From Achromobacter pestifer (GTDB lineage Bacteria; Pseudomonadota; Gammaproteobacteria; Burkholderiales; Burkholderiaceae_B), in assembly GCF_902859625.1 (NCBI RefSeq), contig NZ_CADIJX010000006.1:272802-336801 (forward strand): a stretch of DNA of 64,000 bases. The letters run 5' to 3'. The translations under genes were made by a program, and so were the position numbers. This document shows, piece after piece, positions 34,512-42,362 of this stretch (position 1 is the first letter of the stretch; each line of letters begins with the position of its first letter). A model generated the notes under the pieces. That model searched no databases, was not told the DNA's origin, and worked only from the letters and a program-made list of their open reading frames with translations.

Positions 34512-35222
34512 ATGTCCGATGTTTCAAACATTGTTTCCGCCACGGAACTGTCCCGCCTGTTTCGGGAGTGCGCCTGGTTCGGCGCGCTGGACGCCAGCCA
34601 TCAGGATCTGGTGCTGGCGACGTCGCGTGCGGAACACGTCGGCAATGGCGCGTGGATCGCGCGGCGCAATGCACCGTCGGACCATTGGCTGGGCGTGCAT
34701 ACCGGTCTGCTGAAGCTGGCGATCTACAACGAATCGGGGCGCAGTTGCACGTTTTCGGGGGTGCCGCGGGGAGGTTGGTTCGGCGAGGGCAGCGTGATCA
34801 AGCGCGAACTGCGCAAATACGATGTGGTGGCGATCCAGCCGTCGCTGGTCATGTCGGTGCCGGCCGTGACGTTTCACGCGCTGCTATCGGCCAGTCTGCC
34901 GTTTTCGCACTTTGTCATCGGCCAGTTGAATGACCGGATGGGCGAATTCATCGCGTCAATCCAGAACCACCGTTTGCTGGACGCGGATGCGCGGGTGGCG
35001 CAGTCGCTGGCGCAGTTGTTCAATCCGCAACTGTATCCGTCCACCGACCTGACTCTGGCGATCTCGCAGGAAGAGCTTGGCTATCTGACGGGCCTGTCGC
35101 GCCAGCGGGTCAACCAGGCCTTGCAGGCGTTGACCGACCTGGGCATCCTGGCGCTGGCGTACAACCAGATCAAGGTGCTTAGCCTGGACCGCCTGCGGCA
35201 GTACGGGCTGGACCAGATCTAA
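34512..35222 (+). CDS. Crp/Fnr-family regulator, next to the acyl-CoA operon
   Basis: Regulator of 236 residues with an N-terminal cyclic-nucleotide-type barrel (GAWIARRNAPSDHWLGVHTGLLKLAIYN) and a C-terminal winged helix (ISQEELGYLTGLSRQRVNQALQALTDLGIL). It lacks the FNR cysteine cluster. It is divergent from the acyl-CoA synthetase gene, its probable target, across 163 bases in which I saw no clear palindrome. Its stop overlaps the racemase gene by 4 bases. Confidence 0.88.
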   Translation: MSDVSNIVSATELSRLFRECAWFGALDASHQDLVLATSRAEHVGNGAWIARRNAPSDHWLGVHTGLLKLAIYNESGRSCTFSGVPRGGWFGEGSVIKRELRKYDVVAIQPSLVMSVPAVTFHALLSASLPFSHFVIGQLNDRMGEFIASIQNHRLLDADARVAQSLAQLFNPQLYPSTDLTLAISQEELGYLTGLSRQRVNQALQALTDLGILALAYNQIKVLSLDRLRQYGLDQI

Positions 35223-35932
35223 GCCACTTGGCGGGGCAGCAGGGCGCGCGTCAGGGCGGCGCGTGCCAGGATGCGGGTGGAGTCCAGGGTCGGCAACGCG
35301 GAATTGCCATCATTGAGCACCAGCGGAAGCTCGGTGCAGCCCAACACCACGGCGTCGCAGCCGGCGTCCCGCATGCGTTCGATGATGGCTTGAAGCCGCG
35401 CGACGGAGGCCGGCTTGAAGACGCCGTAGACCAGTTCGTCCATGATGATGCGGCCCAAGTCGTTGCGGTCGTCCTGGCTGGGGCGCACGGCGTCCAGGCC
35501 TTGCGCGCCCAGCTTGTCCGGGTAGACGCTGCTGTCGATCAGCCAGTGCGTGCCCAGGATGCCGATGCGCTGGTAGCCACGAGCCACGGCTTCCTGGGCG
35601 ACGGCTTCGGCGATGTGCAGCCACGGTAGCGGAGACCGCGGAAGCACGTGGGCCAGCGCCTGGTGGATGGTGTTGTCCGGGCAGATCAGGAAGTCGGCGC
35701 CCGTGCGCGCCAGCTTCGTCGCGGACGAGAGCATCAGCGCGCCCACGCCGGCCAGGTCGCCCTGGTCCAGACAGGCCACATAGTCCGCCAGCGAATGCGT
35801 GTGCAGCGAGATCTCGGGGTGGGCGTGCGGCCCCATGCGTTGCGCGCCTTCCGCGCACAGCGTGCGATAGCACAGCGCCGCGCCCTCGGCCGAGCACGCG
35901 ACGATACCGATGTGCAGGGGCGTGGCCGTCAT
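35219..35932 (-). CDS. Aspartate/glutamate racemase-family protein
   Basis: Racemase-superfamily protein of 237 residues. The two expected cysteines are present: CPDNTIHQAL in the first half and VVLGCTELPLVL in the second. HIGIVACSAEGAALCYRTL begins the protein. It probably interconverts amino acid enantiomers, though this group also includes hydantoin racemases. The ATG at 35932 overlaps the MarR stop (ATGA), so the two genes are coupled; the longer frame upstream is the MarR gene in another frame. Confidence 0.87.
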   Translation of the reverse strand: MTATPLHIGIVACSAEGAALCYRTLCAEGAQRMGPHAHPEISLHTHSLADYVACLDQGDLAGVGALMLSSATKLARTGADFLICPDNTIHQALAHVLPRSPLPWLHIAEAVAQEAVARGYQRIGILGTHWLIDSSVYPDKLGAQGLDAVRPSQDDRNDLGRIIMDELVYGVFKPASVARLQAIIERMRDAGCDAVVLGCTELPLVLNDGNSALPTLDSTRILARAALTRALLPRQVA

Positions 35933-36387
35933 GCTGAAGGTTCCTTGTTCAAGGCGCGGACATGGCGGGCGATGTGGCGGAAGCTCTCTGCCATGGCCGC
36001 CTGCTGCGACGCGGGCAGTTGCGACAGGAACAATTCGTCGATGGCAGGCCCGTAGACCTTCCACATCTGAAGCCGTAGCGCCCGGCCCTTGGGCGTCAGC
36101 CGTGCATAGGTGGCGCGGCGGTCCTCGTCGGAACGGAAGCGCTGGACCAGCCCGGCGGCCTCGATGCGGTCCATCAGGCGCGTCAGGTTGTAGCGCGCGA
36201 TCACCATGCGTTCGGCCATCTCGAACATGCGCGCCGTGCCGTCAGGGGCGCGCTCCAATGCCCACAAAGCGTCATACCAGGCCAGCGGCGGCAGGTCCGC
36301 CGCGGACAGCCGCTTTTCTATTTCCTCGACTACCAGCGCATGCGCGGTCAGGAAGAGGCTCCACGCATCAGGCTTGCCCGTGGCCAT
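35929..36387 (-). CDS. MarR-family transcriptional regulator
   Basis: Winged-helix regulator of 152 residues: PPLAWYDALWALERAPDGTARMFEMAERMVIARYNLTRLMDRIEAAGLV and the wing DEDRRATYARLTPKG are typical. AAAGGAA just upstream supports the ATG at 36387. It is translationally coupled to the racemase gene. The gap upstream is shared with norZ, but the NorR sites there lie on the norZ side. Confidence 0.88.
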   Translation of the reverse strand: MATGKPDAWSLFLTAHALVVEEIEKRLSAADLPPLAWYDALWALERAPDGTARMFEMAERMVIARYNLTRLMDRIEAAGLVQRFRSDEDRRATYARLTPKGRALRLQMWKVYGPAIDELFLSQLPASQQAAMAESFRHIARHVRALNKEPSA

Positions 36388-36465
36388 GCGGTTGGTTCCT
36401 TTGATAAAGAGGGGTGCAGCGGGAATTGTAAGAGGCCGAAGCCGCTTCCGGTGCCCATATGTCAG

Positions 36466-36478
36466 GGTAGAAATAACC
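36466..36478 (+). promoter_or_regulatory. NorR enhancer site 1 (GGT-N7-ACC)
   Basis: GGTAGAAATAACC, within AGGGTAGAAATAACCT. It matches the GGT-N7-ACC consensus described for NorR, the nitric oxide-responsive activator of sigma-54 promoters. It lies 97 bases upstream of the norZ -24 element. Confidence 0.8.
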
Positions 36479-36485
36479 TGATGGG

Positions 36486-36498
36486 GGTGATTTATACC
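36486..36498 (+). promoter_or_regulatory. NorR enhancer site 2 (GGT-N7-ACC)
   Basis: GGTGATTTATACC, inside a longer near-palindrome GGGGTGATTTATACCCT. It is 20 bases from site 1, so about two helical turns and on the same face. Confidence 0.82.
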
Positions 36499-36510
36499 CT
36501 TTCGATGCGG

Positions 36511-36523
36511 GGTGAAAACCACC
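36511..36523 (+). promoter_or_regulatory. NorR enhancer site 3 (GGT-N7-ACC)
   Basis: GGTGAAAACCACC, inside GGGGTGAAAACCACCCT. It is 25 bases from site 2 and 52 bases from the -24 element. Three sites are the arrangement known for NorR enhancers. Confidence 0.82.
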
Positions 36524-36562
36524 CTGGGTAAAACAAGCTGCTGATTTAACGCCTTTTTTTTC

Positions 36563-36578
36563 TGGCACGGCCTTTGCA
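36563..36578 (+). promoter_or_regulatory. norZ: Sigma-54 promoter of norZ
   Basis: TGGCACGGCCTTTGCA is an exact match to the TGGCAC-N5-TTGCA sigma-54 (RpoN) consensus with correct spacing. It lies 47 bases before the norZ start. Together with the three NorR sites it predicts strict nitric oxide-dependent, RpoN-dependent expression. The NorR gene itself is not in the window. Confidence 0.92.
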
Positions 36579-36624
36579 TTAGGAGACGCACCCACTAACC
36601 GCAACACTGGAGGGCGTTCCCATC

Positions 36625-38910
36625 ATGGGTCCGTATCGGAAATTATGGTTCACCTTGATCGCCGTGGTGGCGATCACTTTCGCACTGCTGGGTTTCTACG
36701 GCGGCGAGGTCTACCGGCAGGCGCCGCCGATTCCCGGGCAGGTCGTCACAACAGAGGGGACGCGCCTGTTCGGCCGCGACGACATCCTGGATGGCCAGAC
36801 GGCCTGGCAATCCGTCGGCGGCATGCAATTGGGCTCTGTCTGGGGACATGGCGCCTATCAGGCGCCGGACTGGACGGCCGATTGGCTGCATCGTGAACTG
36901 ATGGCGTGGCTGGACCTGGCCGCGCAAGACGAGCATGGCCAGGCCTATGCGCAGTTGGCGGCCCCTGCCCAAGCCGCCCTGCGTGAAGCGCTCAAGGCCG
37001 AATACCGCGCCAACCGCAGTGATGCCGCGACCGACACGCTGACGGTCAGCCCGCGCCGCGCACGCGCCATTGAGCAGACGGCCGCGTACTACGACCAGTT
37101 GTTTTCCGATGCGCCCGCGCTGCATGCCAGCCGTGAGCACTTCGCGATGAAGGAAAACACCTTGCCTGATGCGTCACGGCGCACCCGGCTCACGCAGTTC
37201 TTTTTCTGGACGGCCTGGGCGGCGGCGACCGAACGCGAGGGCAAGTCGGTCACCTACACCAACAACTGGCCGCACGAACCGCTGATCGGCAACCAGCCCA
37301 GCGCCGAAAACGTGATGTGGTCCATCATCAGCGTCGTGGTGCTGCTGGCGGGCATCGGCTTCCTGGTTTGGGCCTGGGCCTTCTTGCGCGGCCAGGAAGA
37401 AGAGGCGCCGCCGGCGCCCGAGCGTGATCCGCTGACCACGTTTGCGTTGACGCCGTCGCAGCGGGCGCTGGGAAAGTACCTGTTCCTGGTCGTGGCGCTG
37501 TTTGGCTTTCAGGTGCTGCTGGGCGGGTTTACCGCGCACTACTCGGTTGAAGGGCAGAAGTTCTATGGCCTGGACGTGTCGCAGTGGTTTCCGTATTCGC
37601 TGGTACGCACGTGGCATATCCAGAGCGCGCTGTTCTGGATCGCCACCGGCTTTCTCGCGGCCGGTTTGTTCCTGGCCTCGCTGATCAATGGCGGACGCGA
37701 TCCGAAGTTTCAGAAGGTGGGGGTGGATATCCTGTTCTGGGCGCTGGTGCTGGTGGTGGTGGGGTCGTTCACCGGCAACTACCTGGCCATCGCGCAGATC
37801 ATGCCGCCCAACCTGAATTTCTGGCTGGGGCATCAAGGCTATGAATACGTGGATTTGGGCCGGCTGTGGCAGATCGGCAAGTTCGCCGGCATCTGCTTCT
37901 GGCTGGTGCTGATGCTGCGTGGCATCGTGCCCGCGTTGCGCACACCGGGCGGCGACAAGAACCTGTTGGCGTTGCTGACCGCATCCGTCGGCGCAATCGG
38001 CTTGTTCTATGGCGCGGGCTTTTTCTACGGCGAACGCACGCATCTGACCGTGATGGAGTATTGGCGCTGGTGGATCGTGCATCTGTGGGTGGAAGGCTTC
38101 TTTGAAGTGTTTGCCACCACGGCGCTGGCCTTCATCTTTTCAACCCTGGGGTTGGTGTCGCGCCGCATGGCCACCACGGCCAGCCTGGCCTCGGCATCGC
38201 TGTTCATGCTGGGCGGCATTCCGGGCACCTTCCATCATTTGTACTTTGCGGGGACGACCACGCCCGTGATGGCGGTCGGCGCCAGCTTCTCGGCGCTGGA
38301 AGTGGTGCCGTTGATCGTGCTGGGCTACGAAGCATGGGAAAACTGGCGCCTGAAGTCGCGCGCGCCATGGATGGCTGATCTGAAATGGCCGTTGATGTGT
38401 TTCGTGGCGGTGGCGTTCTGGAACATGCTGGGCGCGGGCGTCTTCGGGTTCATGATCAACCCGCCGATCTCGCTCTATTACATCCAGGGCTTGAATACCA
38501 CGCCGGTGCATGCGCATGCGGCGCTGTTCGGGGTCTACGGTTTCCTGGCGTTGGGCTTTACCTTGCTGGTGCTGCGCTACATCCGTCCGCAATACGCGCT
38601 TAGCCCCGGCCTGATGAAGCTGGCGTTCTGGGGCATGAACCTGGGCCTGGCGTTGATGATCTTCACCAGTTTGCTGCCGGTGGGGCTGATCCAGTTCCAT
38701 GCCAGCGTCAGCGAAGGGCTCTGGTATGCCCGCAGCGAAGCGTTCATGCAGCAGGATGTGCTGAAGACGTTGCGCTGGGGCCGGACCTTTGGCGACGTGG
38801 TGTTCCTGCTGGGCGCGCTGGCGATGGTGATGCAGGTCATTCTGGGGCTGTTGAGCGCCCGGCCCGCGCTGGTCGAACCGCGCTTGCAGACCAAGACGGC
38901 GCGCGGGTAG
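36625..38910 (+). CDS. norZ: Quinol-dependent nitric oxide reductase (qNOR)
   Basis: Inner-membrane enzyme of 761 residues that reduces two NO to N2O with quinol electrons. It is the single-subunit type: an N-terminal membrane segment and a periplasmic NorC-like domain without CxxCH, fused to a NorB-like core of about twelve segments. His486 and Glu490 (HLWVEGFFE), His537 and His538 (HHLYFAG) fit the non-haem iron site, and His629 or His631 in HAHAALFG a haem ligand. Glu494 and Val495 agree with the numbering I remember for the Achromobacter xylosoxidans structure. GGAGG precedes the ATG. Transcription is from a sigma-54/NorR promoter. Confidence 0.95.
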   Translation: MGPYRKLWFTLIAVVAITFALLGFYGGEVYRQAPPIPGQVVTTEGTRLFGRDDILDGQTAWQSVGGMQLGSVWGHGAYQAPDWTADWLHRELMAWLDLAAQDEHGQAYAQLAAPAQAALREALKAEYRANRSDAATDTLTVSPRRARAIEQTAAYYDQLFSDAPALHASREHFAMKENTLPDASRRTRLTQFFFWTAWAAATEREGKSVTYTNNWPHEPLIGNQPSAENVMWSIISVVVLLAGIGFLVWAWAFLRGQEEEAPPAPERDPLTTFALTPSQRALGKYLFLVVALFGFQVLLGGFTAHYSVEGQKFYGLDVSQWFPYSLVRTWHIQSALFWIATGFLAAGLFLASLINGGRDPKFQKVGVDILFWALVLVVVGSFTGNYLAIAQIMPPNLNFWLGHQGYEYVDLGRLWQIGKFAGICFWLVLMLRGIVPALRTPGGDKNLLALLTASVGAIGLFYGAGFFYGERTHLTVMEYWRWWIVHLWVEGFFEVFATTALAFIFSTLGLVSRRMATTASLASASLFMLGGIPGTFHHLYFAGTTTPVMAVGASFSALEVVPLIVLGYEAWENWRLKSRAPWMADLKWPLMCFVAVAFWNMLGAGVFGFMINPPISLYYIQGLNTTPVHAHAALFGVYGFLALGFTLLVLRYIRPQYALSPGLMKLAFWGMNLGLALMIFTSLLPVGLIQFHASVSEGLWYARSEAFMQQDVLKTLRWGRTFGDVVFLLGALAMVMQVILGLLSARPALVEPRLQTKTARG

Positions 38911-38931
38911 GAAAAAGGCGCAAGCGTCCGG

Positions 38932-38953
38932 CTCTTTGCGCCAACGCAAAGAG
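38932..38953 (+). promoter_or_regulatory. FNR/NnrR-type activator box upstream of nirV
   Basis: A perfect inverted repeat: CTCTTTGCG (38932-38940), CCAA, CGCAAAGAG (38945-38953). The core TTGCG-N4-CGCAA is the site type used by nitrite/NO-responsive members of the Crp/Fnr family. Its centre lies 41.5 bases before the predicted transcription start (38984), the class II activator position. It also follows the norZ stop by 21 bases and could fold in RNA, but there is no T run. Confidence 0.8.
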
Positions 38954-38971
38954 GGCGGACGCCTCGGCCGG

Positions 38972-38977
38972 TTCAAT
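38972..38977 (+). promoter_or_regulatory. Predicted -10 element of nirV
   Basis: TTCAAT, four of six matches to TATAAT, in a TTCAATGGA block that occurs at the same offset in the nirK promoter. The offset from the activator box puts it at -12 to -7. Confidence 0.6.
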
Positions 38978-39026
38978 GGAGACTCGCTCGCACCGGTTGG
39001 ATGCGGGCATTCTGGAGCACCGTCCC

Positions 39027-39848
39027 ATGCGTTTCCTGCGCTTGCTGCCGATCACTGTTCTATCCGTGTTGTTGACCGCTTGCGGGCCCGGGGATCGGGC
39101 CCGTCTTGCATTGCCGGAACTCACGCGGGTGGCGCCAGGCGAACTGCGCTATCTGCCGCCCGGCCAGACGCTGCGCAATGGCTATCCTGAGACGCCCGCG
39201 CCGGTGCTTGCCCGCCATGCCCACGGCTTTGCCATCATGACGCGCCAGGTCAGCCAGGCCGAGTATGCGGGCTGCGTCGCCGCCGGCGGCTGCAAGCCGC
39301 TGGATGCGGCGCAGCGCAAGGCGTCCGCGTCCGATCGGCCCGCCGTCGGCATCAGCTGGACCGATGCCGTGGCCTATGCCGCGTGGCTGTCGGCGCGCAC
39401 TGGGCAACGGTTCCGGTTGCCGACCTATGCGGAATGGGTCTACGCGGCGGGGGATGCCTACCGCGAGGAAGCCCTGACCGATTTTCCCGACCGCGTGGAC
39501 CCGGCTCAGCGCTGGCTGGCGGAGTACGAATTGGAGAGCCGCCGTGGCGCCGGCGTGGATGTCGAGGTGCGTCCGTTCGGCGCTTTTGGCATCAATCGGG
39601 CGGGGCTGAAGGACATGGCCGGAAGCGTGTGGGACTGGACGTCGGACTGCTACGTGCGCCGCGAATTGACGGGGGCCCTGGCCGACGCGGTGCAGAAGGA
39701 TGCGGGCGCCAATTGCGGCATTCGCGTGGCCGCGGGCCGTCATATCGCCTATCTGCCGGATTTCATCCGTGACCCAAAGAGCGGGGCCCGCTCCGTAGGC
39801 GTGCCGCCCAGCAACCTGGGCCTGCGGCTTGTCATGGACGCGGGATAG
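39027..39848 (+). CDS. nirV: NirV-like lipoprotein (formylglycine-generating-enzyme fold)
   Basis: Protein of 273 residues with a lipoprotein signal (LLPITVLSVLLTAC) and a SUMF1/FGE-type domain: QVSQAEYAGCV, AVGISWTDAVAYAAWLSARTGQRFRLPTYAEW, GLKDMAGSVWDWTSDCY and a final LGLRLVMDAG. NirV proteins are coded next to copper nitrite reductase genes and are thought to help maturation; the mechanism is unproven. ATG 39027 is preceded by GGAG; an upstream ATG at 38976 would destroy the signal peptide and precede the predicted transcription start. Confidence 0.85.
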   Translation: MRFLRLLPITVLSVLLTACGPGDRARLALPELTRVAPGELRYLPPGQTLRNGYPETPAPVLARHAHGFAIMTRQVSQAEYAGCVAAGGCKPLDAAQRKASASDRPAVGISWTDAVAYAAWLSARTGQRFRLPTYAEWVYAAGDAYREEALTDFPDRVDPAQRWLAEYELESRRGAGVDVEVRPFGAFGINRAGLKDMAGSVWDWTSDCYVRRELTGALADAVQKDAGANCGIRVAAGRHIAYLPDFIRDPKSGARSVGVPPSNLGLRLVMDAG

Positions 39849-39852
39849 CGGG

Positions 39853-40632
39853 TCAATGCGTGATCGTGACGTTGACGCTTGGGGCGGCCGGCGGCCCGTC
39901 CCGGCAGGACAGGCAGGCCGCGCAATCCATCGGCGGCGGGGCGGGTTCGGTCAAGCGAACCAGGGCGGCGGGCGAGCGCAGCACGATGCGCTTGCGGCCG
40001 CTGCTGACGATGCCGCGCTGCTTCCAGTCGCTAAGCAGCCGGCTGACGGTGTGCAAGGTGGTGCCGGTCATCTCGGCGATGTCCTGGCGTGTGATGGGAA
40101 ATCCGACGTCGATGCCTTCGCGCGTGGGCTGTCCCGATTGCTTGATCAGCCGCAGGATCGTGCGGGCCACGCGCTGTTCGACGTCATCGTTGGACAGCTC
40201 CTGGATGCGCACGTGGGCATCCTGCAAGCGCTGGCCCATGGTTTGCAACGCAAGAGCGGCCAGTTGCGGATGGCTGGCGGTGAAGGAATGCCAGGCGGCG
40301 GCCGGCCAGGCCAGGCAGATACTTTCCTGCACGGTCAGCACGGTTGCGGGATAACAGGACCGCCCCATGGCGCAGGCCAGCCCGAACATGTCGCCCGGGT
40401 TGACGTAGCGCACGATGATCTGTTCGCCTTCCGGCGTGACCTGAGTCACCTTCAGGCAGCCATGCAGCAGTACGAAGAAGTGCGTGCCCGGGGCGCCTTG
40501 CCCGTAGACCACGGCGCCCGCCTCAAGACGGCATGGCGAGGCGCCGCGCAACGCGGCGTCCAGTTGCACGTCGGACAACGGCCTGAACAGATCCAGGTTG
40601 CGCAACAGGGCATGGCATAGGGGCGACGGCAT
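39853..40632 (-). CDS. Crp/Fnr regulator of the nir locus (Dnr/NnrR-like) with C-terminal Cys motif
   Basis: Regulator of 259 residues. Sensor barrel: AGAVVYGQGAPGTHFFVLLHGCLKVTQV and IIVRYVNPGDMFGLACAMG. DNA-binding helix: ITRQDIAEMTGTTLHTVSRLLSDWKQRGIV, whose recognition helix TTLHTVSR retains the FNR-type pattern. The usual FNR N-terminal cysteine cluster is absent; instead the C-terminal tail ends with CAACLSC, a CxxCxxC motif. It lies between nirV (convergent) and nirK (divergent), making it the best candidate for binding the two TTTGCG boxes. Start at 40632 chosen as the first ATG that begins at the conserved domain. Confidence 0.87.
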   Translation of the reverse strand: MPSPLCHALLRNLDLFRPLSDVQLDAALRGASPCRLEAGAVVYGQGAPGTHFFVLLHGCLKVTQVTPEGEQIIVRYVNPGDMFGLACAMGRSCYPATVLTVQESICLAWPAAAWHSFTASHPQLAALALQTMGQRLQDAHVRIQELSNDDVEQRVARTILRLIKQSGQPTREGIDVGFPITRQDIAEMTGTTLHTVSRLLSDWKQRGIVSSGRKRIVLRSPAALVRLTEPAPPPMDCAACLSCRDGPPAAPSVNVTITH

Positions 40633-40731
40633 AGTGATCCGCTTGAAGGCGTGGATCAGATTTCCACGCCTTGATGGTGGCATCGCATCCCCCACCTGGC
40701 AATGCGTGCCGGGCGCCAGGTTGGTCCGGAG

Positions 40732-40747
40732 TTTGCGCTACAGCAAA
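40732..40747 (+). promoter_or_regulatory. FNR/NnrR-type activator box upstream of nirK
   Basis: TTTGCGCTACAGCAAA, an inverted repeat TTTGC/GCAAA with the TTG-N8-CAA spacing of Crp/Fnr sites and the same left half (TTTGCG) as the nirV box. Its centre is 84.5 bases before the nirK start, exactly as for nirV, and 41.5 bases before the predicted transcription start at 40781. Confidence 0.8.
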
Positions 40748-40768
40748 GAAGGGAAAGACCGCCGGTCC

Positions 40769-40774
40769 TTCAAT
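40769..40774 (+). promoter_or_regulatory. nirK: Predicted -10 element of nirK
   Basis: TTCAAT in a TTCAATGGA block identical to that of nirV and at the same offset from the activator box. Confidence 0.6.
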
Positions 40775-40823
40775 GGAACTGCCGACAGACTCGGCTTTGA
40801 AGAATCGGAAAGAGGAGTAGCAC

Positions 40824-41906
40824 ATGAAAGCGTTGCGTCCCACCCTGCTTGCCGTGGCCCTGGCCTTGACCCTGACGGGCGGCCTGGCTTCTGCCCAGAA
40901 TGCCGACCAACTGCCGCGCGCCAAGGTCACGCTGGTCGCCCCGCCCATGGTCCACCCGCATGAGCAGGTGGCGACCTCGGGCCCGAAAGTGATCGAATTC
41001 GTGATGTCCATCGAGGAAAAGAAGATGGTCATCGACAGCAAGGGGACCACCTTGCAGGCGATGACGTTCAACGGTTCCATGCCCGGCCCGACGCTGGTCG
41101 TGCACGAGGGCGACTACGTGGAGATCACGCTCGTCAATCCCGCCAGCAACGCGATGCCGCACAACGTGGACTTCCACGCGGCCACGGGGGCGCTGGGCGG
41201 TGCCAAGCTGACCAACGTGAACCCGGGCGAACAGGCCACGCTGCGCTTCAAGGCGGATCGCAGCGGCACCTTTGTCTATCACTGTGCTCCGGAAGGGATG
41301 GTGCCGTGGCACGTGGTATCGGGCATGAGCGGCACGCTGATGGTGCTGCCGCGTGACGGTTTGAAGGATCCGCAGGGCAAGCCGCTGCACTATGACCGCG
41401 CCTACACCATTGGCGAATTCGACCTCTACATCCCCAAGGACGAGAACGGCAAGTACAAGGAATACGCGACGTTGGCGGAGAGCTATGGCGACACGGTGGA
41501 AGTCATGCGCAAGCTTGTACCGTCGCACATCGTGTTCAACGGCAAGGTCGGGGCGCTGACGGGCGATAACGCCCTGACCGCGAAGGTCGGCGAGACCGTG
41601 CTGCTGATTCATTCGCAGGCCAACCGCGACACGCGGCCGCACCTGATCGGCGGCCATGGCGATTGGGTCTGGGAGACCGGCAAGTTTGGCAATCCGCCCG
41701 AAAAGAACCTGGAAACCTGGTTCATTCGTGGCGGTTCGGCGGGCGCGGCGCTCTACACCTTCAAGCAGCCAGGCGTGTACGCCTACCTGAACCACAACCT
41801 GATCGAAGCCTTCGAGCTGGGCGCGGCCGGGCATATCAAGGTCGAGGGCAAGTGGAACGACGATCTGATGAAGCAGATCAAGGCGCCGGGCCCCATCCCG
41901 CGTTGA
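40824..41906 (+). CDS. nirK: Copper-containing nitrite reductase (blue, periplasmic)
   Basis: Periplasmic enzyme of 360 residues that reduces nitrite to nitric oxide. A 24-residue signal peptide ends GGLASA before QNADQ. Cupredoxin ligands are visible: MPHNVDFHA (type 1 His, catalytic Asp, type 2 His), [19 protein letters not shown] (type 2 His; type 1 Cys, His, Met), [12 protein letters not shown] (catalytic His) and [10 protein letters not shown] (type 2 His). From memory it is nearly identical to Achromobacter blue nitrite reductases. GAGGAG precedes the ATG. A Dnr/NnrR-type box with a class II promoter lies upstream. Confidence 0.97.
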   Translation: MKALRPTLLAVALALTLTGGLASAQNADQLPRAKVTLVAPPMVHPHEQVATSGPKVIEFVMSIEEKKMVIDSKGTTLQAMTFNGSMPGPTLVVHEGDYVEITLVNPASNAMPHNVDFHAATGALGGAKLTNVNPGEQATLRFKADRSGTFVYHCAPEGMVPWHVVSGMSGTLMVLPRDGLKDPQGKPLHYDRAYTIGEFDLYIPKDENGKYKEYATLAESYGDTVEVMRKLVPSHIVFNGKVGALTGDNALTAKVGETVLLIHSQANRDTRPHLIGGHGDWVWETGKFGNPPEKNLETWFIRGGSAGAALYTFKQPGVYAYLNHNLIEAFELGAAGHIKVEGKWNDDLMKQIKAPGPIPR

Positions 41907-41988
41907 CCTTGCATTGATCGCGCGGCTGGACGCGGCATCCGTGTCTGGCCGGCGGGTTCATCCACCCCTTGCGCAGGAATCCCGTGCC

Positions 41989-42315
41989 ATGCCTTCCCTT
42001 GTCCAAATCGCGTTGCTGCTGTTCCTGGCCATGCTGCCCGTCCCGCATGCGGGGGCGGACACCTTGGCCGCTGTCAATCCCGCGGGCGAAAAGCTCTACA
42101 AATCCGCCTGCGTCGTCTGCCATGCCAGCGGCGTGGCCAACGCGCCCAAGCTGGGCGACAAACAGGCGTGGTCGCCTTTTGTCGCGCAGGGCGTGGACGT
42201 GGTGATGGTCACCGTGCTGAAGGGCAAGGGCGCCATGCCGCCGCGCGGCGGCTCGTCTGCCGACGAGGCCACTTTGCGAGCGGCCGTGGAGTACATGTTG
42301 GGTTCGGCGCGCTAG
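41989..42315 (+). CDS. Small class I cytochrome c (c5-like)
   Basis: Periplasmic monohaem cytochrome of 108 residues. A signal peptide ends near HAGA before DTLAA. CVVCHASG binds the haem and GKGAMPPRGG supplies the axial methionine, a c5/c551-like pattern. It is 82 bases after nirK in the same direction and may donate electrons to NirK in place of, or besides, azurin; this is inferred. AGGAA precedes the ATG at 41989. Confidence 0.88.
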   Translation: MPSLVQIALLLFLAMLPVPHAGADTLAAVNPAGEKLYKSACVVCHASGVANAPKLGDKQAWSPFVAQGVDVVMVTVLKGKGAMPPRGGSSADEATLRAAVEYMLGSAR

Positions 42316-42320
42316 CCGCT

Positions 42321-42350
42321 CCTGAATAGTTGCACTTGCAATTGTTCAGG
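42321..42350. other. Nested inverted repeat after the cytochrome gene
   Basis: CCTGAA (42321) pairs with TTCAGG (42345), and an inner TTGCA/TGCAA pair lies between them. As RNA this could fold as a hairpin 5 bases after the cytochrome stop, but no T run follows, so a terminator is uncertain. The inner TTGCACTTGCAATTG may instead be part of the TTGCA operator array before aceE. Confidence 0.45.
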
Positions 42351-42362
42351 ATCCTCCATACG

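Noticed and set aside
32351..34933. 860-codon open frame opposite the acyl-CoA dehydrogenase and synthetase genes
   Set aside because: It covers the antisense strand of two well-supported enzymes and runs into the Crp/Fnr gene. High GC at third positions keeps such shadows open.
38932..38953. Reading the palindrome after norZ as a terminator
   Set aside because: No T run follows on either strand. Its core matches the nirK activator box and its distance to nirV is identical, so a regulatory site is the better explanation; a secondary effect on norZ transcript ends is not excluded.
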